A stretch of DNA of 64,000 bases, from the NCBI RefSeq assembly GCF_030272615.1, contig NC_081410.1:223995415-224059414 (forward strand). The letters run 5' to 3'. The position numbers were made by a program, and so were the translations under genes. The notes under the pieces were generated by a model. The model had not been told where the DNA came from. It was given only the letters and a program-made list of their open reading frames with translations, and ran no database searches. Of this stretch, positions 10,041 to 22,003 are shown piece after piece (positions within the stretch are counted from its first letter, which is position 1; every line of letters begins with the position of its first letter). Source of the DNA: Cryptomeria japonica. Its lineage: Eukaryota; Streptophyta; Pinopsida; Cupressales; Cupressaceae.

Positions 10041-11760
10041 AAAGGAAGCCAAATAGAAAAACCTTCAAGGTTAGTTTGAAGGACTAAAGATGAAGGAAGA
10101 AGAGAAGATTGCTAATTATCTTCAAAGACTGGATTAAATAGTTAATTCTATAAGAGGACTTGGAGAGGATGTTTTAGATGAATTAATTTTCAAGATGGTG
10201 TTGAGATCACTGACAACAAAGTATGACATGAAGGTCTTTTCCATTAAAGAAGATAAAGACAACCAAGAAAGGAAAAGAAGTAGCAACTAGTATTGATAAA
10301 AATGACTCTGATATTGTTGACGTAAACTTTTTCGGGAAGCTCAAGAAAGGTTCAGGCAAAAACAAAGGTAAGATCCCTTTCAAATGTTTCAACTATGGTA
10401 AAATAGGACACCTTTCTGGTAATTGTTCGTATGATAAAAAAAATAGATGATAATGAGTAGAGTATGAAAAGAAAAAGCAAAAAAAATTTCAAACCTAGAA
10501 GAAGAAATTTCAAAAAGAAGAAAAGTCTCTTCACCTTAGATAGTTATGTATCGGATGATGAAAGTGAGATAGCTGAATGTGATGGTGATAATGAACATAA
10601 ATTCAACCTATTGATGGTTGAAGAATTGCTAAATGAGAATGGAGTTCAATCTGAAAACTTAAATCCACTTGACAATGATGAGGAAGATGAATTTGATGCT
10701 AAAGTTGACCTTGAAGGAATACTAATATGTGCTCTTGAAGAAATTAAGAGACAAAAGAAAGAGCACACCAAATACAAGAAGTCGGGCATGGAGGAACAAA
10801 TGCAGTCGAGCAAGAGACTTGAAGATTCTGAAATGAAAATTAGAACCCTAATGAATCAATTAGAGGAAGCCAAAAGGATGAGCAAAGTATTAAAATCATA
10901 ATTGGAAGCCAAAGAAAAGGAATGTCTAAAATTGGAAGAAGTTGTGAATCTCAAGAAAGAGGATGAAATATGTAAGGAAGATCTCAATTTGAGGCTAAAA
11001 TGTAAAAGCAAAACACATTCTTTGGATGATATGTTGAACAATCAAAAGCATTCAAAGGATTCTACAGGGATAGGATATGAGGTTGGCCAATGTTCTACCA
11101 ATATGGATTCACTAAAGAATGACATACACTTTGTATCAAGTGAGAATGTTGATGGGAAAACCTTCACAGTTAGAAAATCTCCAAGAAATAAAGTTGATTT
11201 AAATACTATTTTTGAATGTTTGAAGACACGTGCCACTAATTCAAAGAAGGAGACTGTTGTTGCCACCACAAGTAAAAATCATGTTGATACTAAAGGAAAG
11301 GCAAATCTGGATGATGATGTCTTCACCAAGGTCAAGTACATGAGAAAGAAGATTAGAGGACTAAGATAATCTACTCCAAGAAGGCCAATGAGAAATATAT
11401 TCAACTATAATAACTGGTATGTTTCTTCATTTCATGGCTATTGTTATAAATGTAATTTATATGGACATAGAATTTCAGATTGTAGACTTATGCATAGACC
11501 TCCTCCAAGTTATCAAAATAAGAATCCTTTTTCTATTATAAGGGATGTTAATGTTATATGCTATCATTGTAATGAATTTGGCTATAAAATCTATGAGTGT
11601 AGGAGAAAAGCATCTCCATCTAGTGGTAAACCCTCTATTTCATAATTTAATATAAATGTAAAGTGCTACTACTATCAAAACTATGGTCATATAGCAAAGA
11701 ATTGTAAATCAAGAGCTGCTAAACAAAAAGAGAACAACAAATGTGGAACCAAAAGCCACA
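10041..11760 (+). pseudogene. Copia A gag, 5'-truncated and broken
   Basis: Decayed gag of the host Copia element. The first ~180 bp encode a KMKEEEKIANYLQRLD block and a following MVLRSLTTKYD block, typical of the UBN2/gag domain. A zinc-knuckle remnant (KCFNYGKIGHLSGNC, second Cys replaced) lies near 10380-10425. Then come an acidic segment and a long coiled coil (about 10700-11000). Further knuckles are CYKCNLYGHRISDC (about 11439-11480), CYHCNEFGYKIYEC (11559-11600) and CYYYQNYGHIAKNC (11660-11705). There are stops at 10900, 11368 and 11643. The N-terminal third is missing because element N ends at 10040. Multiple knuckles recall the Sirevirus-type lineage, a weak inference. Confidence 0.75.
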
Positions 11761-11805
11761 TCTTATTAGAATGCTACAATAGGGAACAAAAAAGAAACCA
11801 AGCAA

Positions 11806-12156
11806 GTGTGGGTAGAAAAGGAAAATGACAAAAAGGAATCAAGTCTAACAGTGCAAACAACATTGCATGTAGATAGGAAAAACCTATGGGTTGTTGACAG
11901 TGGGTGCTCCAACCACATGACAGGAGACAAGAAAAAGTTTATAAAATTTGAGGATTGGAATGGAGAATCGGTCATATTTGGTGACAACTCTTCCATCAAG
12001 ATAAAAGGCAAAGGAACATTGAGTATTGATGGTAAATTGAAATCACATAATGTATATTATGTTGGAAGGGTTAAAACACAACTTATTGTAAATCAAATGT
12101 GTGACAAAGGCTACAAATTCACATTTGACTCCAATGGATGTGAAATAAGGAAATAA
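11806..12156 (+). pseudogene. Copia A aspartic protease region
   Basis: 116 codons open, with the Copia retropepsin motif LWVVDSGCSNHMTGD (catalytic Asp in DSG) near residues 28-42, then the usual GKGTLSIDG and VYYVGRVKTQL blocks. It processes the gag-pol polyprotein. It ends at a stop just before the GAG-pre-integrase region at 12201. Frame relationships to gag and integrase are broken. Confidence 0.8.
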
Positions 12157-12200
12157 AGTAGTGGGAAACTAATTTATGAAGGTAAGAGACCGATGGCAAT

Positions 12201-13043
12201 GTGTATAACCTAAGGGAATGCTACGAGTCACAATGTATGATGAGGAAAGTAGATGAGACTTGGTTATGGCACAAAATATTAGGCCATATTAATTTTGACA
12301 ATCTTGTTAAAGTGAGATCTAAGGGGTATGTAAGACACATACCTAAGATTACAAAACCATCAAACACTATATGTGATGAGTGTCAGAAAGGCAAGAAAAC
12401 TAGGGTGAGTTTTAAGACCAAAGAATATTCAACCAAAAGGCCATTAGAACTAGTGCATACTGATTTATGTGGTCCTACTAGGACAAGAGCTCTAGATGGT
12501 GAAAATTATTTCATGTTGCTCATTTATGATTACTCAAGAATGACCCGAGTAACCTTCCTACAAGACAAGTCACAAGCCTTTGAAAGATTCAAAATTTTCA
12601 AAAAAATGGTTCAAAAGGAGAGTATATACAAGTTGGTGTGCTTGAGATAAGACCAAGGAGATGAGTTTACATCTACTGATTTTGAAGATTACTGTGAGCT
12701 ACATGGAATTAAGAGACAATATTCAGTAGCTAAAACACCACAACAAAATGGTGTTGCACAAAGCAATAATAAGATAGTTAAAGAGATGGAAACAACAATG
12801 TTGAATGAATCAAACTTGTTTGGTGTCTATTAGAAAGAGGTTGCCATACAATAGTCTACACACTTAGCATGATACAACTAAGAGTAAATAAAAAAATGAC
12901 ACGATGTGAGCTATGGTATGACAAGAAACCCTCTATCAAGTACTTTAAAGTTTTTGGAAGAAAATGTTTTATCAGAAGAGATGAGGATGGATTGGGAAGC
13001 TTTGATGTAAGATGTGATGAAGGTATATTATTGGGCTACTCAA
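12201..13043 (+). pseudogene. Copia A integrase, N-terminal part, interrupted
   Basis: GAG-pre-integrase and integrase. WLWHKILGHINFDNL and CDECQKGKK supply the His-His-Cys-Cys zinc-binding set. LVHTDLCGPTRT carries the first catalytic Asp, and a DQGDEFTSTDF block (second Asp) follows a stop at 12648. The third acidic site is degraded. The last segment (12869-13043) reads into a CDEGILLGYS block and is cut at 13043 by insertion of element C. The same protein resumes at 20355. Confidence 0.8.
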
Positions 13044-14455
13044 TGTTGGGATTTACATGAAGATTGCATTAACAATATGATATGTTGTCACTGATGTCAA
13101 TTAACTGGTAATGTTATTGTGATGATATTTTGTAACCGGTAGAAAGAGCTAAGTGAAAGAAACTGTAATCGGTAGGTAGGTTTGTGGAGTGAACCGGTAT
13201 TGCTAAGTATTGGAGAGTTGAACCGGTAAACCTTACCTGTTGTTTTTGATAAACCCTAACCGATTAAGTCTGGTGAATTGGCCATATTGGTTTATGATTT
13301 GATGATGAGCAGTAATGATTATGACATGTATGCATATTGTATGAAGAGTTTCAAAGTGATTTTGGCGCATTGAGGTAATGGTTTTTTGTCCTGGGAATGA
13401 GAAAGTATATTGCATGTAATGTAAAGCACGTGATGAGTTACTAAGTTCGATGAAGTGGTGATCAAGGAGTGATCGAGGCTTTCTTGAATGATGTGTAGAG
13501 ATTGTTATGTAATCCAATGGTCATACTTGAACCGACTTGTTTGTAATCTCTATGAGAATTAGGTTTTTGTTGTGTTACCGACCTAGTTGATTTGTTTATA
13601 AGGTCGATGAGTTGTTTTAGTTTGAGTGTGTTGGCAAAGTTGAATTGAGTGTGTGGTTGTTGAACCGGATGATGTATCTGTAGTTTGAGTAAAGGCATAT
13701 AGGAGCATGAAAAGGATCTGAACAAGCAAGTGAAGTGCTATTCAAACAAATCAGCAAACTCCTGTTGTTTTCTAACAATTACAGCAGTTAAATCCCCTAA
13801 CCAGGTAAGCTCTAAGAAGTTTGGTGTTATTCAAATCCTATAACAAGGTGAGCCATTAGCTTGGATTTTAAATCCTTTACCAAGGTTACTCCTCATAGGG
13901 TATTGCTTCTAACAAGGCATTATAGTCAATCCCTTAACCGGGTGGTCCCTAACATGATCTATTCTTAATAGGACTTTTTGTAAAGCTTTAATAGGATTAG
14001 CTCCTAACAAGGCAAACTTCAGAAGAGTTTGGAATTCTTGTGAGTCCCATCTCACAATGGTTTTTCCCATTTGGGTTTCCACATCAAAAATATTGTGTCG
14101 AGTGGTGAATGTTTTTGTGGTTATGTTTTATTATGGTTGATTTTCTTAACTACTTATTCCACTTTGATAAGTCATGATAACCGGTAGCAATATTAAATGA
14201 ATTTTTACTTATGTCAGTAAAAGTATTTGAATGGTTATGAGTTTCAAGTTGTTTACTGTTATCTGTTGTAATAGTCAACCAGTTTAGCTTGACAGTTTTA
14301 ATCTTGACAATGATATTGCATTGATAGTTCTAAGTTTACTTGAGAGATTAATTTTGAGATTGGTGAAGTTTTATCAGTTTTTCTATCTACTGATTCACCC
14401 CCCCCTCCCCCCTCTAAGTAGTTGATCGGATCCTTGTTCTTTCATCATACCATCA
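13044..14455 (+). repeat. 5' LTR of Copia element C
   Basis: 1412 bp, starting TGTTGGG and ending ...CATACCATCA. It is closely similar to the LTR at 18968-20354, with several small indels (for example an extra gatgatattt near 13120 and an extra block near 14295). It contains the stem-loop motif at 14052-14084 and the tgattcacccccc box at about 14390. Immediately left is the target-site copy ctcaa (13039-13043). Confidence 0.92.
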
Positions 14456-14457
14456 AT

Positions 14458-14469
14458 TGGTATTAGAGC
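14458..14469 (+). other. primer-binding site of Copia C
   Basis: TGGTATTAGAGC lies 2 bp after the LTR end. This is the initiator tRNA-Met complement TGGTATCAGAGC with one C-to-T change. Confidence 0.85.
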
Positions 14470-14525
14470 ATTTCAGGTCCTCTAAGGTCTAAGCCTAACA
14501 ACTTAAGGTAAAGATCTGGTAGATC

Positions 14526-15695
14526 ATGATGAAGAAGGAAGATCCAAAGTTTAATAGAGAGAACTATAGGATATGGAGTGATAGAATGAAAATTTATATC
14601 AAGAGTCTTGGAAATCAATATTGGGAACATGTTGGTACTTAATATATTGCACCTACTGGGATTTTGACTGATGATCAGAAGAAAGAGCATCAAGAAAACA
14701 ATCAAGCACTGGAGGCTATTATCAGTTCTTTGTCTGATGTAGAATATGTTGATGTTCATGGTCTAGAGACTACATATGAGGTATGGAAGAAACTTGAAGA
14801 GATTTATAGTGTTGATGAACATGTGAAGATTTCCAAGGGAGAGAGTCTAAAAGGGAAGTTTGATGACATGCGGATGACTGAAGGTGAGAATATCCAACAG
14901 TATGGTCAGAGGATAAAAGAGATAGTTGGTGAGATCAATAGTGTTGGTGGTAAAATGGATGATGCCATAGTAGTTAGTAAGGTTTTAAGAACCCTGCTAC
15001 TGGTCTATGCTATCTGAGTTGAAGCCATTCGGGAGCTGAAATCTATTGATAAAACCAAGGTAACCCTTGACTCCATCATTGGTAAGCTTACTGCTTTTGA
15101 ATTAAATGGTGATGATGGTAGTGTTCAGAAACCTGAATCAACATTTAGAGCTTCTGTTTCTAACCCATCTATGAGAAAAAGTAGAGATGTCAGTCACAGT
15201 TATGAATCTAGATCTAGTAGAGAAGCTAATGATGAAGACAGTTTAGTTGATCTTGAAGCATTGTTGGCGAAGCGATTTTCCAGAGGAACCGGTAAATATA
15301 GAAGTAAATTACCTTTGAAATGTTTTGCATGCAACAAGATTGGACACGTAGCTGCTAACTGTCCTAATGGTGATAATAAGCACAAGCGAGATGAGTTCAA
15401 GAAGTACAAGGGAAAAGGAAAAAGAGATTGTCTTATTGCAGTTGATGGTGGTATCACTAATGAGGAATCTAATGGTGATGCTAATGAAGACATTATATTT
15501 GTAGCCATTAAAGAGGAGACATCTGATCAGAAGGCTTTAGTTTCATGCATGCATAATTATGATGATTGGATCATTGATAGTGGTTGTTCACATCACATGG
15601 CTGGTGATCAGAGCAAATTTCTTTCTTTGAAGGAATTTGATGGCAGAGTTGTAAGATTTGGTAATGACTCGCCCTACATGGTTAAGGTAAGGTAA
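14526..15695 (+). pseudogene. Copia C gag and protease start
   Basis: Starts ATGATGAAGAAGGAAGATCC with a typical FNRENYRIWSDRMK gag opening. In-frame stops are at 14638 and 15015. The capsid-like middle contains GKFDDMRMTEGENIQQY. The CCHC zinc knuckle CFACNKIGHVAANC lies at about 15321-15362. The protease motif WIIDSGCSHHMAGD lies at about 15567-15608. A one-base loss near 15690 (after MVKV) throws the frame. The same architecture, better preserved, is seen in element F at 44.3-45.6 kb. Confidence 0.88.
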
Positions 15696-17022
15696 CTATT
15701 TATCTTAAAGGAAAGAGCAATGCAGATGATGTCTACTGGGTTGAAGGTCTAAAACACAATCTGTTGAGTGTTGCGCAACTCAATGATAAAAGATATCCAT
15801 TGGAGTTTAAGAACAATATGCGCAAAATCTATGGAAGCAAAGGTGAACTGATTGCAAATGGCAAGCAGACTAAAGGTAACCTATTTCACCTGAATCCTAA
15901 AGTCAACAACTGTTTAATTACTAAAGTAGATGAAAGTTGGCTTTGGCATAGGAGATTTTGTCATTTGAATTTTGATAACATTGTTAAAGTGAGTAAGTCA
16001 AAGATAGTGAGAGGTTTCCTCAGTTGGACAAACCGGTTAATTCTCTATGTAAGGAATGTCAGTTAGGAAAGATGACATCCTCAACTTTCAAGAGAAAATA
16101 TTTTTTAGCGGAGCATCTATTAGATTTGATTCACACAGACCTTTGTGGACCAATAAGGACTAAAAGTATACAAGGTGAAAGATATTTCATGATCTTCACT
16201 GATGATTGCTCAAGGATGATGTGGGTCACATTCTTGAAGGATAAAACAGAGGCATTTGGTAAGTTTAAGGCATTCAGGGCCCTAGCTGAAAAGGAGAGTG
16301 GAAAGAAGATAAAGTATCTGAGGATTGATCAAGGCGGAGAATTCACTTATGAGGAATTCACTAGATATTGTGAAGAGAATAGTATCAAACGATAGCTTTC
16401 TGTACCAAGGACACCATAGCAGAATGGTATTGAAGAGAGAAATAATCAGTCAGCTGTTGAAGCTACTAGGACGATGTTGATGCAAGGAGGTGTAGTGAAA
16501 ACTTTCTGGAGAGAAGTTGTCAGCATAGTTGTCTACACCATGAACAGGATTTTGGTAAAAAGAGGTAAGGACAAGACTCCTTATGAATACTGGTATGGTA
16601 GATCACCTAATGTTAGTTATTTCAATATATTTGGTAGCAAATGTTTTATTAAGAGAGGTGACTATATTAGCAAGTTTGAGGGTAAAAATGATAAAAGTAT
16701 ATTTCTTGGTTATGCCACCAAGAGTAAGGCCTACAAGTGTTATAACAACTAGACATAAAGAATCATTGAGAGTGTTGATGTTCGAGTGGATGAGTATCCT
16801 AAAGTCTCAAGAGAAACCAGTGTAGAGAAAAAGGATGAAGACCCTTGCATTTTATTTTTGGAACTAGAACCTGTGAAACCTGAAACTGGTAAAGAAAATA
16901 CTAATGTACCAGTTCAACCGGAACAAGTAGATTCAGAAGAAGATGATGATAATGAAGATGAACCTAAAGATAATGATCATGTTATTCCAAGGTATTTGAG
17001 ACTCAATCATAATCCTAAATAG
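15696..17022 (+). pseudogene. Copia C GAG-pre-integrase and integrase
   Basis: Protease tail (VYWVEGLKHNLLSVAQLN), then the zinc-binding segment WLWHRRFCHLNFDN...CKECQLGK. The integrase core follows: LIHTDLCGPIRT (Asp 1), RIDQGGEFTYEEF (Asp 2) and an NGIEERNN remnant (Glu). The C-terminal part has KTPYEYWYGRSPNVSYFNIF and an acidic linker up to VIPRYLRLNHNP. A frameshift lies near 16020. Stops lie at 16393, 16417, 16750, 16756 and 17020, the first two and the last at expected Gln codons. Confidence 0.88.
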
Positions 17023-17067
17023 ATTATTGGAGTAATAACCAGAAGAAGAATCAAAGAAAATTCATGC

Positions 17068-18615
17068 ATGATCTCTACTATTGAGCCTAGAACTGCTAAG
17101 GAGGCATTTGGTGATGATCATTGGATTAAAAATATGGAGGAGGAGCTTGACCAAATTAAGAAGAACAAGACATGGACTCTAGTACCCCGACCGATAAATA
17201 AAAATGTAATAGGTACTAAGTGGGTTTTCAAGAACAAGTTGAATGAAGATGGTGTTGTAGTTCGCAACAAAGCTAGATTGGTTTGCAAAGGTTATGCACA
17301 AGAAGAAGCAAAATATTATGGTGAGACTTTTGCACAAATGGCCAAATTGGAAGGTGTCAGAACTTTACTGGCTTTTGCAACTCATAAAGGATTCAAAGTA
17401 TATCAGATGGATGTAAAGTCAACTTTTTTGAATGAAATACTAGAAGAAGTATACATTGAGCAGCCAGATGGTTATGATTTAACTGATAAGAAGGACATGG
17501 TATGTAAGTTACACAAGGCACTATATGGATTAAAGCAAGCACCAAGAGCATGGTATGAAAGGCTTCATTCACACCTAATGAAGATAGTATTTCAGAGAAC
17601 TAGTGAAGATAGCAACATATATCTCAAATCTAAAGGATATAAAATACTAGTTAGTGAAGTGTTTGTAGATGATATCATATTTGGAGGAAATGATGACATG
17701 AGAAATGACTTTGCAAATGAAATGAAAAGTGAGTTTGAAATGTCTCTAGTGGGAGAGATAAAAAATTTCATAGGTTTGCAAATACAGCAAATGAAGAGTG
17801 GCATTTTCATCACACAGTCTAAGTATGTGAAAGAGGTATTAAAGACATCTGGTATGAGTGAGTGTAAACTAGTTGGGAAACCAATGGTTATAGGTTGTAA
17901 GTTGTCTAAGCAAGATGAGGCCACATCTGTTGATGAGAATGAGTACAGATCAATGATTGGAAAATTGCACTTTGTTGTTCACAGCAGACCGGATATAGCT
18001 CATGCAGTTGGTCTAGTTGCTAGATTTCAGAAGAATCTGAAGGAAACAAATTTGATAGCAACCAAGAGGATTTTTAAATATTTGAAAGGTACTGTTGATT
18101 ATGGATTATGGTATCTATATGAATGAAATTTTGATTTGAAGGTGTACATAGATGCAGATTGAGCAAGTAATGTTGATGAATGGAAAAGCACAACCGGTGG
18201 AGCATTCTTTCTTGGAGGAAGACTTGTTTCATGGAGTAGCAAAAAGCAAAGTTGTATTTCACAATCTACTGCTAAAGCTGAGTATGTTGCAGCTTATATG
18301 AATTGTACCCGAGATATCTGGATGAGGCACATTTTAGAAGGTTTCAAGATGAAGTTTACAGAACCTGTAAAGATCTTATGTGACAATACGAGTACCATAA
18401 ATATTTCAAAGAACCCTGTCTTGCATGCACGAACCAAGCACATTGAATTGAAGTATCATTTATTGAGGGAAAAAGTGCAGAGTAAAGATGTGATCTTAGA
18501 GCATGTTTCTACCAAGGAGCAGCTTGTAGATATCTTTACTAAACCTCTGTCTAAGACTACTTTTGAGTATCTTAGAAGTCAACTAGGGGTTGTACCCCTT
18601 CATGAGGTCAATTAA
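17068..18615 (+). pseudogene. Copia C reverse transcriptase and RNase H
   Basis: Open from 17068 to 18126: linker, then the Copia RT domain with [43 protein letters not shown] (first catalytic Asp), [16 protein letters not shown] and EVFVDDIIFGG (YVDD-type box with Phe). The RNase H region has a VYIDAD*A core (the DADW stop is TGG to TGA), KSTTGGAFFLGGRLVSWSSKKQ and a C-terminal block ending LGVVPLHEVN at 18615. Stops at 18124 and 18163 are the only breaks in this half. Role: copies element RNA into DNA. Confidence 0.92.
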
Positions 18616-18952
18616 GCATGATGTAGATTACATCAGTCCCGGACCTACTTGCAGAATTTTTTAGAAGGATTGCTGTAGAAGTGGAGTTATTCCTTAGGGG
18701 AATCATCAAGTTACAGGTTGTTGATGTTGAATAGTGAAGTTTTACATTGCATGTTTTACTTTCTATTTGACATTGTTGTCAAAGGGGGAGAAGAACTATG
18801 TGATTATTGGGAGATGAATTGTATGATAGACGCAGGCAAGATGTATAGCCAGTTGTAACTGAAGACAAGGAGAATACATGGTAAAATGTAAACCAAGATT
18901 CCTATTCACAATCACAGCAATCAATGGTATTCATATTTGTATTGTCATCAAT

Positions 18953-18967
18953 GCCAAAGGGGGATAT
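18953..18967 (+). other. polypurine tract of Copia C
   Basis: gccaaagggggatat immediately before the 3' LTR. A second copy, caaagggggagaag, lies at about 18779-18792, as also seen in element N. Confidence 0.75.
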
Positions 18968-20354
18968 TGTTGGCATTTGCATGAAGATTGCATTAATGAT
19001 ATGATATGTTGTCATTGATGTCAATTAACTGGTAATGTTATTGTTTGTAACCGGTAGAAAGAGCTAAGTGAAAGAAACTATAACCAGTAGGTAAGTTTGT
19101 GGAGTGAACCGGTATTGCTAAGTATTGGAGAGTTGAATCGGTAAACCCTACCTATTGTTTTGATAAACCCTAACCGATTAAGTCTGGTGAATTGGTTATA
19201 TTGGTTTATGATCTGATGATGAGCAGTAATGATTATGACACGTATGCATATTGTATGAAGAGATTTTCAAAGTGATTTTGGGGCATTGAGGTAACGGTTT
19301 TTTGTCTTTTGAATGAGCAAGTATATTGCATGTTATGTAAAGCGTGTGATGAGTTACTAAGTTTGATGAAGTGATGATCAATGAGCGGTCGAGGCTTTCT
19401 TGAATGATGTGTAGATATTGTTATGTAATCCAACGGTCATACCTGAACTGACTTGTTTGTAATCTCTATGAGAATTAGGTTTTTGTTGTGTTACTGACCT
19501 AGTTGATTTGTTTATAAGGTCGATGAGTTGTTTTAGTTTGAGTGTGTTGGCAAATTTGAATTGAGTGTGTGTTTGCCAAACCGGATGATGTATCTACAGT
19601 TTGAGTAAAGGTAGATAGGAGCATGAAAAGGATCTAAACAAGAAAGTGAAATGCTATTCAAACAGATCAGCAAACTCCTGTTGTTTTTTAATAATTATAG
19701 TAGTTAAATCCCCTAATCGGGTAAGCTCTAACAAGCTTGGTGTTATTCAAATCCTCTAACAATGTGATCCATTATATTGGATTCTAAATCCTTTACCAAG
19801 GTTACTCCTCATAGGGTATTGCTTCTAACAAGGCATTATATTCAATCCCTTAATCGGGTGGTCCCTAATAGGATATGTTCTTAATAGGACTTTTTGTAAA
19901 GCTTTAACGGGCTTGGCTCCTAACAGGGCGAACTTCAAAAGAGTTCATAATTCTTGTGAGTCCCATCTCACCATGGTTTTTCCAATTTGGGTTTCCACAT
20001 AAAAAATATTGTGTCAAGTGGTGAATATTTTTGTGGTTATGTTTTATTATGGTTGATTTGCTTAACTACTTATTCCACTTTGATAAGTCATGATAACCGG
20101 CAGCAATATGAAATGAAGTTCTACTTATGTCAGTAAAAGTATTTGAATGGTTATGAGTTTCAATTTGTTTATTGTTATCTATTGTAACACTCAGTCGGTT
20201 TAGCTTGATAGTGATATTGCATTGATAGTTCTAAGTTTACTTGAGAGATTAATTTTGCGATTGGTGAAGTTTTATCAGTTTTTCTATCTACTGATTCACC
20301 CCCCCCCCTCCTCTCAGTAGTTGATTGGATCCCTGTTCTTTCATCATACCATCA
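18968..20354 (+). repeat. 3' LTR of Copia element C
   Basis: 1387 bp, TGTTGGC...CATACCATCA, paired with 13044-14455. Followed by the target-site copy cttaa (20355-20359). Stem-loop motif at 19969-20000; C-run box near 20296-20312. Confidence 0.92.
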
Positions 20355-20531
20355 CTTAACTCAAAACAAGTCATACAAGTGTTACAACAAATGCCTCAAG
20401 AAAGTTGTTGAGACTGTAAATGTAAGAGTTGATGAAGACTTGCAGAAAGTAAAGAAAAATGTGGTAAATCAGATTGATGAACTATGTTATGAAGAGGAAG
20501 AGGAATCTGAAGTTGAAGGAGAAGTCACTAA
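20355..20531 (+). pseudogene. Copia A integrase C-terminus (segment between C and S1)
   Basis: Continues the integrase that stopped at 13043: SYKCYNKCLKKVVETVNVRV, followed by a glutamate-rich linker (ELCYEEEEESEVEGEV). Interrupted again at 20531 by solo LTR S1 and resumed at 21585. Confidence 0.8.
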
Positions 20532-21584
20532 TGTTAGGTCCTGGAGGCAACTAAGAGGGGGGGGTGAATCAGTTTTCTAATAAATTCAACCAAAATTAAC
20601 TTAACCAAAACTTAATGCTTAATACCGGTAAACCAAACTTTATGCCGGTAGATAGTCTTAACATTTAATTGCAGTACCGATAAATAGTAATGCATGAAAT
20701 AGAAAGACAATAACATCCATGACACATAACACCAATATTTATACGTGGAAACCCTGTAAGGGGAAAAACCACGGTGGGAAACCTTACCCACAATCAGATG
20801 ATACTACTACAGATAGTATGTGTGTACAATAGGGGGTCTGCACATGCAGAAAGGCCAAGCACCTAGAGCTCACTGCTTAGTCACAAAATGAGAGTCACAC
20901 TAACTACAATTGGAAATCCAATGATAATGTACTACTCAAAATAGCTTCTCCATATGCTGGATTCAGTACCGGTTTAGCTCTGATATGCCTTTACAAAATC
21001 CTTCCTTCAACCTTCAAATGATGTTTGCGTGTATAGCTCTGCTTCTTTTCGCATATACTGAATTACAATCTCTTTCCTTGCATATATTAATCTCACAAAT
21101 GAGATCTTACATTTATACCATAACCTAAGACCAATTGAGTAGGTCGGCTCACTAAAAGATATTACAATAAAATCAATTACAAATAAATCAATATCTGATG
21201 CATGATGTCGGCTCAATGTATTTACAATAATAATAAATCATCTCCATAATGTGTCGTGCTAATCTGGAATAGATATACCTATCGGTGCATATCCTGGACC
21301 TATTTGCTGGTAAAAGCCAATATGTAAACTCGAATAAGCCAATGAACAAATCACCAAAACAAAGTGTCCAAACGATGTTTTCAACATAACCAAGTAGTCT
21401 CCAAGTGATTCCAAGTGTCGGTGAACAATATAACCTATCAGTGAACCAAATACCGGTGACTGTGCATAAGTCACTTGCATGCCAGTAAACATAACCAATT
21501 AGGCCAGTATTGATAAGTGTTGACAAGCGATGACAGGTGTTGACATCAATGACAAAACCATATCAACATATCAAAATACCAACA
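20532..21584 (-). repeat. solo LTR S1 (Copia-type)
   Basis: 1053 bp starting TGTTAGGTCC and ending ATACCAACA, flanked by exact 5 bp copies of actaa (20527-20531 and 21585-21589). There is no internal region. The G-run box (aagaggggggggtgaatcag) is at the left end and the stem-loop motif at 20742-20777, so the LTR points to the minus strand. It resembles S3 (35828-36989) in opposite orientation. Solo LTRs arise by recombination between the two LTRs of a full element. Confidence 0.92.
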
Positions 21585-22003
21585 ACTAACAAGCCCCCAA
21601 ATAGATATGTGCAAAAGAATCATCATGAGGATTAGATCATTGGCAACAAGAATGAAGGTGTACAAATGAGGAGAAGACATGCAAGGAACAATGAACAAGT
21701 AAAATTTTGTCTCCTCACTGAAATGGAACCAAAGAACACAACATAATGAAAAGAATAAAACATGGGATTTAGTACCTAGGCCAGATGATAAGAATTTCAT
21801 TGGTACCAAGTGGGTCTATAGGAACAAGGTAAATGAGGACAAAAAAGTAAGAAATAAAGCTAGATTAGTATGCAAAGGGTATGCACAAGTTGAAGGTATA
21901 GACTTTGAAGAAATATTTTCCCCTATTGCCAAAATCGATGCAATTAGAATGCTCTTGGAATTTTCATCATATAAAGGTTATAATGTATATCAAATGGATG
22001 TAA
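21585..22003 (+). pseudogene. Copia A integrase-RT linker and RT N-terminus
   Basis: After the S1 target site the linker reads RYVQKNHH, then IIG and a degraded basic stretch with stops. RT begins with [39 protein letters not shown] and YNVYQMDVT. At about 22003 the sequence switches to a second, diverged copy of the linker (fragment B) rather than continuing the RT domain. Confidence 0.75.

Larger units (their letters stand above)
13044..20354 (+). mobile_element. full-length Copia retrotransposon C, nested in Copia A
   Basis: Complete structure: LTR, tRNA-Met-type primer site, gag, protease, integrase, reverse transcriptase, RNase H, polypurine tract, LTR. The flanking 5 bp are ctcaa on the left and cttaa on the right, a target duplication with one C-to-T difference. 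Removing the insert plus one 5 bp copy re-joins the integrase C-terminal frame of Copia A. Several stops and at least two frameshifts make C non-autonomous. Its RT region is long and open (17068-18126), so it is one of the younger elements here. Confidence 0.95.
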
